A stretch of 64,000 nt of DNA from Haliea sp964022665 (GTDB lineage: Bacteria; Pseudomonadota; Gammaproteobacteria; Pseudomonadales; Halieaceae): positions 27,061 through 91,060 of the forward strand of contig CAXIDF010000014.1 in the NCBI GenBank assembly GCA_964022665.1, read 5' to 3'. The translations under genes and the position numbers were made by a program. The first letter of the stretch is position 1, and the number at the start of each line of letters is the position of its first letter. Below are positions 1-7,185 of this stretch, in pieces. The notes under the pieces are model-generated. The model did no database searches. It saw only the letters and a list, made by a program, of their open reading frames with translations, and was not told the DNA's origin.

Positions 1-245
1 TGGGCAATCCCCGGGCGGGTCCAGTCATCCAGGTCGCGGGCGGGTTGCGCACGCTTCGCTGGAGCGATCCGGGGCGTGGTAGGGGCAAGCGTGGCGGTGT
101 GCGGGTCATCTACTACTGGTTTAGCGAAGGCGCGCAGTTCTGGCTGTTCACGATCTATGGCAAGGATGTCGCCGACGATTTGACGAGCCAGCAGAAGTTG
201 GTATTAAAGGAGATGCTGAGACATGAAAAAGCGCAACGTATTTGA
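1..245 (+). CDS. HigB/RelE-type toxin, 5' end outside window
   Basis: The reading frame is open from the left edge, so the true start lies outside the window. The visible protein has the run of glycines and basic residues (GRGRGKRGGVRVIYYW) followed by an aromatic-rich strand and LFTIYGKD, which is characteristic of RelE/HigB ribosome-dependent mRNA endonucleases. An internal TTG at 45 could be mistaken for a start, but homologous sequence (NPRAGPVIQVAGG) continues upstream of it. The stop overlaps the next gene by 23 bases, the usual toxin-first arrangement of higBA-like operons. Its likely role is stabilising the integrative element. The family is clear; the exact subfamily is not. Confidence 0.82.
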   Translation, partial: GNPRAGPVIQVAGGLRTLRWSDPGRGRGKRGGVRVIYYWFSEGAQFWLFTIYGKDVADDLTSQQKLVLKEMLRHEKAQRI

Positions 246-642
246 CGAACTCGTCCAGGACTTCGATGACCTGCAGGCGGAGCGTGAAGCCAAGATCACC
301 CTGAAATCGGCCACGCTTGAAGCCCCCCAGCCGATCGCCATCAGCGCGCACCAGATCACGGCATTGCGCGAACGCCTCAACTATTCCCAAGGCGTGCTTG
401 CGGCGCTGCTGCGCACCAACGTCAGCACCCTGCGCAACTGGGAGCAGGACCGCGCCAGGCCAAATGCCCGGGCCGCGCTGCTGCTGAAACTGGTGGAGTC
501 GGCGCCGGAGGATATCTTGGGCAAACTGTCCGCGCTGGGAGAGAAGAAACCGCGGACGGCGTCCAAGGCTGCGCCAGTGAAGCGACGCGCTCAACGGGAC
601 GCGCCCGCGAAAAAGGCGGCCAACAAACGGGCCGTCGCCTGA
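223..642 (+). CDS. HigA-like helix-turn-helix antitoxin
   Basis: A 139-residue protein with an N-terminal toxin-contact region and an XRE-type helix-turn-helix at about residues 45-95 (ITALRERLNYSQGVLAALL, then VSTLRNWEQDR). The C-terminal 35 residues are a Lys/Arg/Ala-rich basic tail. It overlaps the upstream toxin gene, so the two are almost certainly cotranslated and form a type II toxin-antitoxin pair. By family precedent it neutralises the toxin and represses the shared promoter, which would lie left of the window. The long basic tail is unusual for the family and may add nonspecific DNA affinity. Confidence 0.85.
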   Translation: MKKRNVFDELVQDFDDLQAEREAKITLKSATLEAPQPIAISAHQITALRERLNYSQGVLAALLRTNVSTLRNWEQDRARPNARAALLLKLVESAPEDILGKLSALGEKKPRTASKAAPVKRRAQRDAPAKKAANKRAVA

Positions 643-728
643 TATTCGCGACCAGCCCAATACGCACCCTGCCCCGCCAGCCCGAGAGTTGGGTTTTAAC
701 GGCCCACCCTCGGACTCCTACGATTTGC

Positions 729-929
729 CTATGGGAGCTGTTTGCGCCTTTGCAGGGTCGAGATCTCAGCCCTTGCCAGACGTTCGGCCAGCTCCTGTCT
801 CAGGATGGTGATGTCACTGGGGGCGGTCAGCCCCAGCCGGACCTGTTGACCTTCAACCCCCAACACCTCGATGACGATATCATCACCGATGAGCAGGGTC
901 TGGCTGGGCAATCGGGTAAGTATCAGCAT
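729..929 (-). CDS. csrA: CsrA-family RNA-binding regulator carried on the ICE
   Basis: A 66-residue CsrA homologue. It begins MLILTR and retains Arg6, the LGV-G-QVRLGL core and Arg44, the residues CsrA uses to bind GGA motifs in RNA leaders. The start at 929 is chosen over an ATG six bases upstream because GGAGG lies seven bases before it. CsrA dimers repress translation or alter stability of target mRNAs. The sequence differs enough from typical chromosomal CsrA (for example LPSQTLLIGDD) to suggest an accessory, element-encoded paralogue. It sits at the end of the ICE maintenance block, convergent with the toxin-antitoxin pair, so it may tune element or host post-transcriptional control. Confidence 0.9.
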   Translation of the reverse strand: MLILTRLPSQTLLIGDDIVIEVLGVEGQQVRLGLTAPSDITILRQELAERLARAEISTLQRRKQLP

Positions 930-1031
930 CTGCATTCCTCCATGAATGGCTGTCAGCGCAGTGTAGCCGCTGAGCGCGCTCATGGCGGTGCCGGGGACAC
1001 ATATGATGAATTTTTTGGGAGGGGAAAAGGT

Positions 1032-1051
1032 GCCGCTTTTACCCAAGCGGC
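1032..1051 (-). terminator. hairpin downstream of the DUF6573 gene
   Basis: Seven-base arms (1032-1038 and 1045-1051) form GCCGCTT/AAGCGGC. On the minus strand they are followed by ACCTTTTCCCC, a weak intrinsic-terminator pattern placed about 30 bases beyond the stop of the upstream gene. A second hairpin, CGTTGC/GCAACG, lies at 1061-1077. They may separate csrA transcription from the rest of the block. Confidence 0.45.
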
Positions 1052-1081
1052 CAGGGAGATCGTTGCTGGACGCAACGGTGA

Positions 1082-1510
1082 TTAATCCTCATGCGGTTGC
1101 AGGATCGTGATGACCGGTTCGCCCTGATCACCAGGGCCCACGATCAGCTTCAGTGACACCTTGTCCGCGGTGGTGCTGACACCATCTCGCGGTACCCGGT
1201 AGAGGCTGAAGGACAGCCGGTCACCACCGCGGGCGCTGCCGCGTATGGCCATGACGGCCATCACCAGCACATCCCAGAGTCGGCCGGTTGGATCCTGGCC
1301 GATCTGGCGCTGATTATCCGCAACCTGCCACGCGACGCAGTCCTCCCAGACCGCGCGGGTCAGGGCCACCGGCCACTGAAAACCGGCCTCACTGGCCAGC
1401 GAACCCGCATCCACGAGTACGCCCTCCTGCAGCGCCTGAGCACGCGTATAGCGCACAATGACGGGACCAAAGATGTCGCTCAGTGACGACGGGGGTTGAT
1501 TGTCTTTCAT
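1082..1510 (-). CDS. DUF6573-family mobile-element protein
   Basis: A 142-residue cytoplasmic protein beginning MKDNQPPSSLSDIFG. The start at 1510 is preceded by AAAGGAG at eight bases; a longer upstream frame without a good ribosome site is ignored. The opening LSDIFGPVIVRYTRAQALQEGVLVD and the later VWEDC region resemble the DUF6573 family found on plasmids and ICEs, whose function is not known. No catalytic residues or membrane segments stand out. It lies between radC and csrA on the same strand, in the same position as small accessory proteins in other ICE maintenance modules. Confidence 0.65.
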   Translation of the reverse strand: MKDNQPPSSLSDIFGPVIVRYTRAQALQEGVLVDAGSLASEAGFQWPVALTRAVWEDCVAWQVADNQRQIGQDPTGRLWDVLVMAVMAIRGSARGGDRLSFSLYRVPRDGVSTTADKVSLKLIVGPGDQGEPVITILQPHED

Positions 1511-1602
1511 ACGTCCATCTCCTTTGTAGTACAGAATGTCCGCAAGACAGACCTCCTTCCCCACGGGAAGCAGATCGCCTCCCGGGGGGTCGGTAGTGAG
1601 TG

Positions 1603-2118
1603 TTACAGCAGGCCGAGTTCCGCGAAGGACGTCGTGTCGCCATGGGTGACCACGATGTGGTCCAGCACCCGCACATCGATGAGTGCGAGTGCCGCCTGGA
1701 GACGTTCCGTAATCCGCCGATCCGCCTGACTGGGCTCGGCCACCCCGGAGGGGTGGTTGTGGTAAAAAACGGTCGCCGCCGCGTTGAGGATCAGCGCCTG
1801 CTGCACCACAATGCGGGGGTAGACCGCCGCGCCATCGATCGTGCCATGGAAGAGTTCCTTCACGGCGAGCACGCGATGGGCGTTGTCCAGAAACACACAG
1901 CCGAAGGCTTCGGCTGTGAAACCCGCCAGCCGTAACCGAAGGTAGTCACGGGTCTGTCGGGGACTGTGTAAAACCTCACCGGGCTGATGCCGCTCCTGCA
2001 GCACCGACAGGGCAAGGTCGACAAGTCGCTCCTGTTCGGTCGCGGTGAGTTGCTTGATATCAAGGGCCAGAACCCGGTTGGCCGCGCGGCGGGACCGGGT
2101 GGGGGCTGTTGTTGTCAT
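1603..2118 (-). CDS. radC: RadC-like JAB/MPN-domain protein
   Basis: A 171-residue protein whose C-terminal two thirds is a JAB/MPN+ domain. The metal site is visible: Glu88 (KELFHGT), His120-x-His122 in HNHPSG, and Asp133. It lacks the long N-terminal helix-hairpin-helix part of chromosomal RadC, which is normal for the short RadC copies carried on ICEs, plasmids and phages. The start at 2118 has AGGAG six bases upstream. Short RadC proteins are linked to defence-rich or recombining elements, but their reaction is unproven. It is cotranscribed in direction with the DUF3577 gene, with a long hairpin-rich leader between them. Confidence 0.85.
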   Translation of the reverse strand: MTTTAPTRSRRAANRVLALDIKQLTATEQERLVDLALSVLQERHQPGEVLHSPRQTRDYLRLRLAGFTAEAFGCVFLDNAHRVLAVKELFHGTIDGAAVYPRIVVQQALILNAAATVFYHNHPSGVAEPSQADRRITERLQAALALIDVRVLDHIVVTHGDTTSFAELGLL

Positions 2119-2188
2119 GGCTGACTCCTGCTTAAAAAAGACGGAAATCAGCCCCGCGGGGAGCTGTATCCCCGCTGAGTTGGAAGGT

Positions 2189-2212
2189 GGACCTGATGAC
2201 GACATCAGGTCC
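2189..2212. repeat. perfect 10-bp inverted repeat between DUF3577 and radC genes
   Basis: Arms GGACCTGATG (2189-2198) and CATCAGGTCC (2203-2212) are perfectly complementary around a four-base loop. There is no T-run on either side, so it is not a standard terminator. A second stem (GCGGGG/CCCCGC, 2156-2161 and 2170-2175) follows in the radC leader. It may be an mRNA-stabilising or processing hairpin, or an operator. Confidence 0.6.
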
Positions 2213-2221
2213 GGTAACGCC

Positions 2222-2626
2222 CTAGGAAGCGGCTTTTTGGGGTTTCAGAAAGGGCTGTCCGTCAACCTTGATCCAGTCGAACCGCAACAGCCGGGTTTTC
2301 AGGCGCACGCCGGGTTCTCCTGCGTGCTCACCCTGGTTGTAAATAAAAGGTGCCGGTTTCAGGTCACTGAGCAGAAAACCTGCCAGTACCCGGGACCCGG
2401 CCTCCACCAGAAACTGCAGCTGGGGGACCAGATCCTTGGCTTCCTCGCCCGCCACGATGCAGTCGAAATACGTGTGGCGGACCTTGTCGGCGGGGCCGTG
2501 CAGGGCGGTGAGTTCGACACTCCAGAAGGGCGAACCCTGTTCCGGGGTGACTTCACGCACCTTGTTGACATAACCCATGCCGTTCAGATGAAGATCGAAA
2601 TACTTCGTTTTGCTGTCTTGAGACAT
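2222..2626 (-). CDS. DUF3577 / STY4534-family ICE protein
   Basis: A 134-residue protein opening MSQDSKTKYFDLHLNGMGYVNKVREV. The FDLHL-G-GY-N--R-V pattern, the central HTYFDCIV and the terminal RLLRFDWIKVDG identify the DUF3577 family, annotated on SPI-7/PFGI-1-type elements as STY4534-family replication-associated protein. The fold resembles a single-strand-binding or OB-like protein, but that is inference. It stands in the single-strand-handling part of the ICE core, downstream of parM. No signal peptide or membrane segment is present. Confidence 0.75.
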   Translation of the reverse strand: MSQDSKTKYFDLHLNGMGYVNKVREVTPEQGSPFWSVELTALHGPADKVRHTYFDCIVAGEEAKDLVPQLQFLVEAGSRVLAGFLLSDLKPAPFIYNQGEHAGEPGVRLKTRLLRFDWIKVDGQPFLKPQKAAS

Positions 2627-2828
2627 GACACATTCTCCGTTTGCGGGTTAACGCCGAAGAAAGCAGAAGCCCTGGCGGGATGCTTTCCCGACAGGGGGGG
2701 TTACTCCAGTTGCCTGGAAGCGTGGATTGGCGGCGCTGCCGTAGTACCGGTTGCACAATCCGTCGGTACCTCTGGTACTGCCTGCCACTGAATCCGCAGT
2801 GGCCACGGGTAAAGCCGATTTTTTAAGG
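2627..2828. other. intergenic region between DUF3577 and parM genes
   Basis: No credible gene is seen here. A stem-loop GCCACTG/CAGTGGC (2784-2790, 2797-2803) lies just beyond the parM stop and could end or process that transcript, though no T-run follows. The bases before the DUF3577 start (ACGGAGAATGTGTC) contain a good ribosome site. Confidence 0.5.
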
Positions 2829-3980
2829 CTAATTGCGGCTGACGGGTTCCTCGCAGACGTACTGCAGGTATTTCAGCATGCCGCGGGCATTGGCAAAGCC
2901 CGGGTGCTCGGCAATCCGCTGCTGCGGGAACCAGTCGGCCAGGTGCTCCGCAAGGGCTGCGCTGCCGCCGCCCACAAAGATCACCGTGTCCAGTTCTGCG
3001 CCCATGCCCAGCTGCCGTCGGGTTTCGGCATGGATCTGCACGACCAGTTCGTGCTGGGCCGCCTTGACCAGGGCAGAGACATCGTGCGCCCTGCCGTGCA
3101 GGCGGACGCTGCCGGAAGACATCGCGGCGGCGAGAGTCTGTTCGCCCAGGGTTTCAAGATCAAACCGCTTCTGGATCTCCCGCGCCACCTGCGCCTGAAC
3201 ATCCAACAATCCCCGGGTCAGGGAGCCGGAGGAGCGGTGCACGATGCCCTGGTTCTGCACCACCACGTAATCGGTGGTGCGGCCGCCGATATCCACAATC
3301 GCCATGGAGGCCTCCAGCAGGCGGGCGTCAAGCGCAACCCCCTCCGCGCGCTGCCGGATGACCTGGTCATACCAGGCCGCCAGCGCCTCGGGGATCACCT
3401 CGTGAAAGGCCACGGCCACCGGCAGCCGCTGGGTGGCATACAGCCCACCCGTGGACACCGGCTGCACGGCAATTTTCAGGGACTCGCGTTTGAGACCGAT
3501 CGCCTGTTCGCGCTTCTGGCCGTCCTTGAAATAAAAGGCGGACACCGGCAGGCCGGAGACCACGTGGACAGAGTGGCCGGCGAGCTTGGCCTCCTGGAAA
3601 GCGTGCTGGACGATGGCGCGGTGCAGTCCGGAGATCGGATAACCGTCATAGCAGGTGGATTCGCCATCGATCTGGCCCACCGCATAGCGGGAGCCCTCGG
3701 TGTCGTACTCAAAAATCTGCTGCTGGGCGGCGTCCATCCAGGTAATCCCCGCCTGACCGATGCGGCCCCGGGAGGGAATGGCGATCAGGCGGCCGTCGGC
3801 CAGCGCCAGTTTGGTGTAGGCATAGCCATCGTCCAGACCCACCTGAATCACCGTCATGTTGTCGTCGTGGTTGGCGGCACTCACCTCCTCCAGGGACGTG
3901 CCGACGTCGGGCTCGGCCGCAGTCTGCGGGGCAGGCAGCGGGGTCAGCTCCCGGGCGTTTTCAAGCTGACTGTTCTGCAT
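2829..3980 (-). CDS. parM: ParM/StbA-like actin-type segregation ATPase
   Basis: A 383-residue actin-fold protein. After a variable 40-residue N-terminus come the phosphate-1 loop (VGLDDGYAYTK, about 47-57), the phosphate-2 loop (VDIGGRTTDYVVV, in the middle) and the adenosine loop (FVGGGSAAL, near the C-terminus). ParM polymerises on ATP and pushes plasmid copies apart; on ICEs it is thought to stabilise the excised circle. GAGGA lies six bases before the start and overlaps the stop of the StbB-like gene upstream, so the pair is translationally coupled. A later start at 3857 (MTVIQVG) is possible but has weaker support. Confidence 0.85.
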   Translation of the reverse strand: MQNSQLENARELTPLPAPQTAAEPDVGTSLEEVSAANHDDNMTVIQVGLDDGYAYTKLALADGRLIAIPSRGRIGQAGITWMDAAQQQIFEYDTEGSRYAVGQIDGESTCYDGYPISGLHRAIVQHAFQEAKLAGHSVHVVSGLPVSAFYFKDGQKREQAIGLKRESLKIAVQPVSTGGLYATQRLPVAVAFHEVIPEALAAWYDQVIRQRAEGVALDARLLEASMAIVDIGGRTTDYVVVQNQGIVHRSSGSLTRGLLDVQAQVAREIQKRFDLETLGEQTLAAAMSSGSVRLHGRAHDVSALVKAAQHELVVQIHAETRRQLGMGAELDTVIFVGGGSAALAEHLADWFPQQRIAEHPGFANARGMLKYLQYVCEEPVSRN

Positions 3981-3989
3981 GATCCGTCC

Positions 3990-4334
3990 TCATCCAATCA
4001 GTGTACGGAGACCCGCCAGGGGTTTGCCGCTCGGCGTACCGGCGGTGTGCGGGACGTAAATATCTTCTGGGGCAGCCCTCGGGGCCGCCTGGTCCGGGCG
4101 GGAAACTGGCGCGATGTGCAGGGGCACTGAGACCCGTGCGGGAGCGTCGGCCATCGCCTGACGCAGTCCCAGACATTCGCTGCGAAATCCCTGCAGCAAC
4201 ACCTGCCGGAGCCATTCCTGGCGACGGGCTGCGGGATTGCGGCGCAGTGCGGTGATCAGCAGCGCCTCCAGCGGAACCCGGGTATCGAGCACCACCGTCA
4301 GCCGCACCTGTGGACTGCGCGCGGGCCCGGCCAC
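3990..4334 (-). CDS. StbB/ParR-like small partner of ParM
   Basis: A 114-residue protein starting with GTG, ten bases after the stop of the preceding gene. The region VRLTVVLDTRVPLEALLITALRR followed by RRQEWLRQVLLQGF has the strand-then-two-helix pattern of ribbon-helix-helix centromere-binding proteins. The gene directly precedes parM, exactly where ParR/StbB adaptors sit. Its expected role is to bind a centromere-like site and link DNA to ParM filaments. The C-terminal 45 residues are proline-rich and probably disordered. Sequence identity to named ParR proteins cannot be judged by eye, so the assignment rests mostly on position and predicted fold. Confidence 0.6.
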   Translation of the reverse strand: MAGPARSPQVRLTVVLDTRVPLEALLITALRRNPAARRQEWLRQVLLQGFRSECLGLRQAMADAPARVSVPLHIAPVSRPDQAAPRAAPEDIYVPHTAGTPSGKPLAGLRTLIG

Positions 4335-4343
4335 CGTCTGTAC

Positions 4344-5216
4344 TCACCGGGGACCATCCGAGGCCGCGGGTGCCACTGGCATCGACTCAGGGGCAACGCC
4401 CTCGAGCTGCTCAGCTGTGCCGGGTTCCAGCTGATCTTCGGTATTCGTGAGACTGCGTGGTTCAGCATCCGCCAACGGCGATACCCGTGACGGCGCATGG
4501 CCCGCGGTACGTTCACCGCTCAGGATGTCCAGCGGGAGCTCACCGAGGTGCGCTCGGGCCTGCTGGGCCCGCTGGGTGTTGTGGTGAACATCGGCGCGGT
4601 TGATGGCAAAGACGCGAAAGCCCTGGGGCAGGCTGAACACGCCCCGCAGGCGGTGTGCACCCAGCGCAATCAGATCACCCATCTGACCGGAGGGGCAGGC
4701 CCCAACATGTTTCAGGGTCAGGCACTGGCAGACCAGGGCATCGTACTCCCCCAACAGCTGCGCGGCGCGGTAGGCGTGGGGCGTGGCAAACTGCAGCATC
4801 AGGGTCTGGGGGCGGCGTGACTGTGAAATACCGACGCGGAACCTGAAATTGTCCAGCGCCACGCCGTCCACCCGGACCCGCTGGGTGGCGAGGAACGCCT
4901 GCGCGGCAGCAATCGCCTCTTCCACCCGGACCAGCCACCAGTCGGCGTAAGGATCATCGTCCGCGGCGGCCTGCCAGAGAATGTTCATCTGCGACGCAAA
5001 TCCCAGCAGGCCGGTGATCGCGGGCTTGTTGCCCTTGCGCACCCGGCCTCGGATCAGGCGCTGAGCCTGGTCGGTGTGGATTTCCAGCCAGGCCTCACCG
5101 GTCAGGCGTCCTACCCGCCCCTGGCTGGCGATGGATGTAGCGGGTGTCGAGGACGCGTTGATGGTATTGAGTGGTTGGGCTGTCACGGCGGCTGACCTCT
5201 TCCGGATCGCGTTCAC
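4344..5216 (-). CDS. PFL_4669-family ICE protein
   Basis: A 290-residue protein. The core WLEIHTDQAQRLIRGR, the ADWWLVRVEEAI segment and the later RVGISQSRRP and NRADVHHNTQ patterns match the PFL_4669 (TIGR03761) family found only in integrating conjugative elements. Its biochemical role is unknown. The last 70 residues are low-complexity and acidic. The start is GTG at 5216 with no strong ribosome site, so it is approximate. A promoter, palindromic operator candidate and leader hairpin lie directly upstream, which makes this the first gene of a separately regulated unit that continues into parM. Confidence 0.75.
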   Translation of the reverse strand: MNAIRKRSAAVTAQPLNTINASSTPATSIASQGRVGRLTGEAWLEIHTDQAQRLIRGRVRKGNKPAITGLLGFASQMNILWQAAADDDPYADWWLVRVEEAIAAAQAFLATQRVRVDGVALDNFRFRVGISQSRRPQTLMLQFATPHAYRAAQLLGEYDALVCQCLTLKHVGACPSGQMGDLIALGAHRLRGVFSLPQGFRVFAINRADVHHNTQRAQQARAHLGELPLDILSGERTAGHAPSRVSPLADAEPRSLTNTEDQLEPGTAEQLEGVAPESMPVAPAASDGPR

Positions 5217-5259
5217 TGGCGGCTATGAACGCATCGAGGGCACCGTCGCAACAACAATA

Positions 5260-5318
5260 AACCCCGTCAGCGTCCGACGGGGTTAGTGGTTACAGTGTAA
5301 CCACTTTACTACGGTCAA
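5260..5318 (-). promoter_or_regulatory. promoter, 21-bp palindrome and leader hairpin
   Basis: On the minus strand TTGACC (5313-5318) precedes TGTAAC/CTGTAA (5289-5295) at 17-18 bases, a sigma-70-like pair. A palindrome with perfect 10-base arms, AGTGGTTACA-G-TGTAACCACT, covers 5285-5305 and so overlaps the spacer and -10: a typical repressor site. Next in the transcript is a 9-bp hairpin, AACCCCGTC/GACGGGGTT (5260-5268, 5276-5284), followed by TTATTGTTGTTG, which could act as an attenuator. All come before the PFL_4669 start. Confidence 0.6.
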
Positions 5319-5340
5319 GTTATCGAGAATCCGGTGGGAT

Positions 5341-6591
5341 TTAGCGCCGTGGTCCCCGACCCAGGGTCTGCTGGATCAGGGCCAGCTGTTCGGCGGCGGT
5401 CTGGCGCAGGGCATCCCGTTCGGCCTCGGTACGTGGCGCTGGATGTGGCGCGGCGGGTATGAGGGTGTCAGCGTTTCTGCGGTTGCGCGCGTCGGCGAGT
5501 TTAAGGCCCAGATTGGGCACGAAAGTCCCGGCCCGGGCGGCGCGGCACAGGGCATAGAAAAACCGGAGCTCATCGTAGAGCGGCTTTGCGCCCTGGGTTT
5601 CAGCCTGCACCCGGCCCGCCAGTTCATCCAGCAGGGGCTGGTGCAGCTCAGCTGGAATCGGGGTCAGGTACTGCAGCGCCAGTGTGCGCTGGTTGTCCGT
5701 CAGGCGCCGCGGAAAAATTAGGGCATCCAGCGTTGGGGTTTCCGGCAACGGCGATGTGCGCGATGCAAAATTTTGGGCAGACTTTTCGGTTGTTGTCGTA
5801 GTAGTTGTTGTTGTATTACTACTACAACTACTACCTACAACTTTCACTAAATCAACCGCCTTCGAATTTTGGTGCTGGTTAATGGCACGGGCTGCATCGG
5901 GTTGTGACAGGAGGTCATCCCGCGCATCCAGTAATCCCGCGGTGAGGTCCGCCAGGGAGCGCGCTGTGCCGTGCGCCGGTCCGGCACTCTCCGCGGAGTC
6001 CATAGCCTCTCGCACCCGCTGTTTGATATCCGGTAACGGCGCCAGGGGGTCCTCACCCTGCTCCACCGCACCCGCCAGTGTGGCCAAGACTGCCGTGGCC
6101 ACCCGTCGGACCCGGGCGTGGCTGTGGCGCTCGCTCTGGCGCACGAAAGCCATATACCCCTCGTCCAGATACAGTGCATCGGCGAGCGGCAGCGGGTTGT
6201 CGTGCAGGGCATACACATTGCCCTGAAACTGCCCCGTACTGGCACGCACCCGGGCGCACAGGGATAGCCAGCGGGTCAGACGGAGGATGGCAATGGCCCG
6301 GGCAATGGTGGAGGTTGAAGCGATATTGGCGAGTTCGGCAATCACCTCATAGCGGGGAAACGCCGCCCGGCCGCCGGTCTCGTGGGCCTGCAGCATGATC
6401 ACCATCCACACGACTTTATCCACCGGCTCCAGTACAGGGTCGCAGACGACCGCCGTGGGATACGCCTGGTGCCAGTGCCCCAGAAACAGCAGGTTGTCCT
6501 GCGCCGAGCCCTGGGCGCGGCTGGTGGCGGCCTGGATCAGACGATCCAGGGCATAGGTCTCCGGCCGGGGTTCACGCTCGATGCCGGACAT
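5341..6591 (-). CDS. STY4528-family pathogenicity-island replication protein
   Basis: A 416-residue protein. The N-terminal half (VVCDPVLEPVDKVVWMVIML, then AELANIASTSTIARAIAILRLTRWLSL) has a winged-helix/replication-initiator look and matches the STY4528 family of SPI-7/PFGI-1-type elements. A low-complexity linker with a run of serine, asparagine and ten or so threonines sits at about residues 255-270. The C-terminal part (RLTDNQRTLALQYL) continues the family homology. It follows the DUF2857 gene by nine bases and is probably cotranscribed with parB. A role in replication of the excised circle is inferred from the family name, not from visible catalytic residues. Confidence 0.75.
   Translation of the reverse strand: MSGIEREPRPETYALDRLIQAATSRAQGSAQDNLLFLGHWHQAYPTAVVCDPVLEPVDKVVWMVIMLQAHETGGRAAFPRYEVIAELANIASTSTIARAIAILRLTRWLSLCARVRASTGQFQGNVYALHDNPLPLADALYLDEGYMAFVRQSERHSHARVRRVATAVLATLAGAVEQGEDPLAPLPDIKQRVREAMDSAESAGPAHGTARSLADLTAGLLDARDDLLSQPDAARAINQHQNSKAVDLVKVVGSSCSSNTTTTTTTTTEKSAQNFASRTSPLPETPTLDALIFPRRLTDNQRTLALQYLTPIPAELHQPLLDELAGRVQAETQGAKPLYDELRFFYALCRAARAGTFVPNLGLKLADARNRRNADTLIPAAPHPAPRTEAERDALRQTAAEQLALIQQTLGRGPRR
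5789..5841. repeat. trinucleotide low-complexity tract forming an inverted repeat
   Basis: Inside the STY4528-family gene, GTT/GTA triplets on one side mirror TAC/AAC triplets on the other. GTAGTAGTTGT (5798-5808) is the exact complement of ACAACTACTAC (5824-5834), and the pairing extends imperfectly outward. On the coding strand it encodes the Ser-Asn-Thr run. Tract length could vary by slippage. Confidence 0.8.
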
Positions 6592-6600
6592 GGGGTTGCC

Positions 6601-7185
6601 TCAATGGTCGTCGGCAGACTCACCCTCGGGGTTGCCGTAGGTGGTCCAGCGCTGGGTCAGACACCAGATGGTGCGCAGCTCAAGGCCGGTGGCGTCCTTT
6701 AGTGCCAGATAGTCCTCGCCGGTCAGTGAGACTTCGCCGTCGTCACCCGCCCGCGCCTGCCAGGCCAGCCACAGCGCATGGGCGGGTTCCTCGTCGGGCT
6801 CACTGGGGCGGCCCACCGCGGCGGTAAACCCCAGCAGACGACGCCAGCGCGCGTACTCTTTGGACCCCAGCCCAAACAGAGCGCGCATCATCTCTTGGGG
6901 GGCATCGGCCTGCATCAGGGTGAGTTGCAGCTGGTCGGATTCACGCTGCTGGCGCAGGCGCGCCACCAGGTGCCAGAAGACTTCCCGGTCGAGCTGGACC
7001 TGCAGGCAGTGCCCCCGAAAGGTCCCGGTCCGGCAGAGATCGGTAATGTTGAGCTGCTGGAGAGCGTCCACCTCATTGGGACCGAACTGCATGGCCCGCA
7101 ATGCGAGCTGATCGCCTTCGTCGAGGCAGCGTACCGCGTACAGGAGTACCGCGGTGGTTAAGTCAGACTCCTTACTGGTTGGCAT
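6601..7185 (-). CDS. DUF2857 / STY4526-like ICE protein
   Basis: A 194-residue protein. The core LLYAVRCLDEGDQLALRAMQFGPNEVDALQQL and the downstream LFGLGSKEYARWRRLLG are typical of DUF2857, a family conserved beside parB in PFGI-1/SPI-7-type elements. A helix-turn-helix-like segment may be present at about 95-120, but no enzymatic motif is seen. Its start overlaps the end of parB by 14 bases, so it is translated from the same message. Function is unknown. Synteny with the STY4528-family gene supports a shared role in element maintenance or replication. Confidence 0.7.
   Translation of the reverse strand: MPTSKESDLTTAVLLYAVRCLDEGDQLALRAMQFGPNEVDALQQLNITDLCRTGTFRGHCLQVQLDREVFWHLVARLRQQRESDQLQLTLMQADAPQEMMRALFGLGSKEYARWRRLLGFTAAVGRPSEPDEEPAHALWLAWQARAGDDGEVSLTGEDYLALKDATGLELRTIWCLTQRWTTYGNPEGESADDH

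Noticed and set aside
2751..4130. 459-residue open frame on the plus strand opposite parM and the StbB-like gene
   Set aside because: It mirrors codons of genuine minus-strand genes with recognisable actin-family motifs, and its own translation shows no domain.
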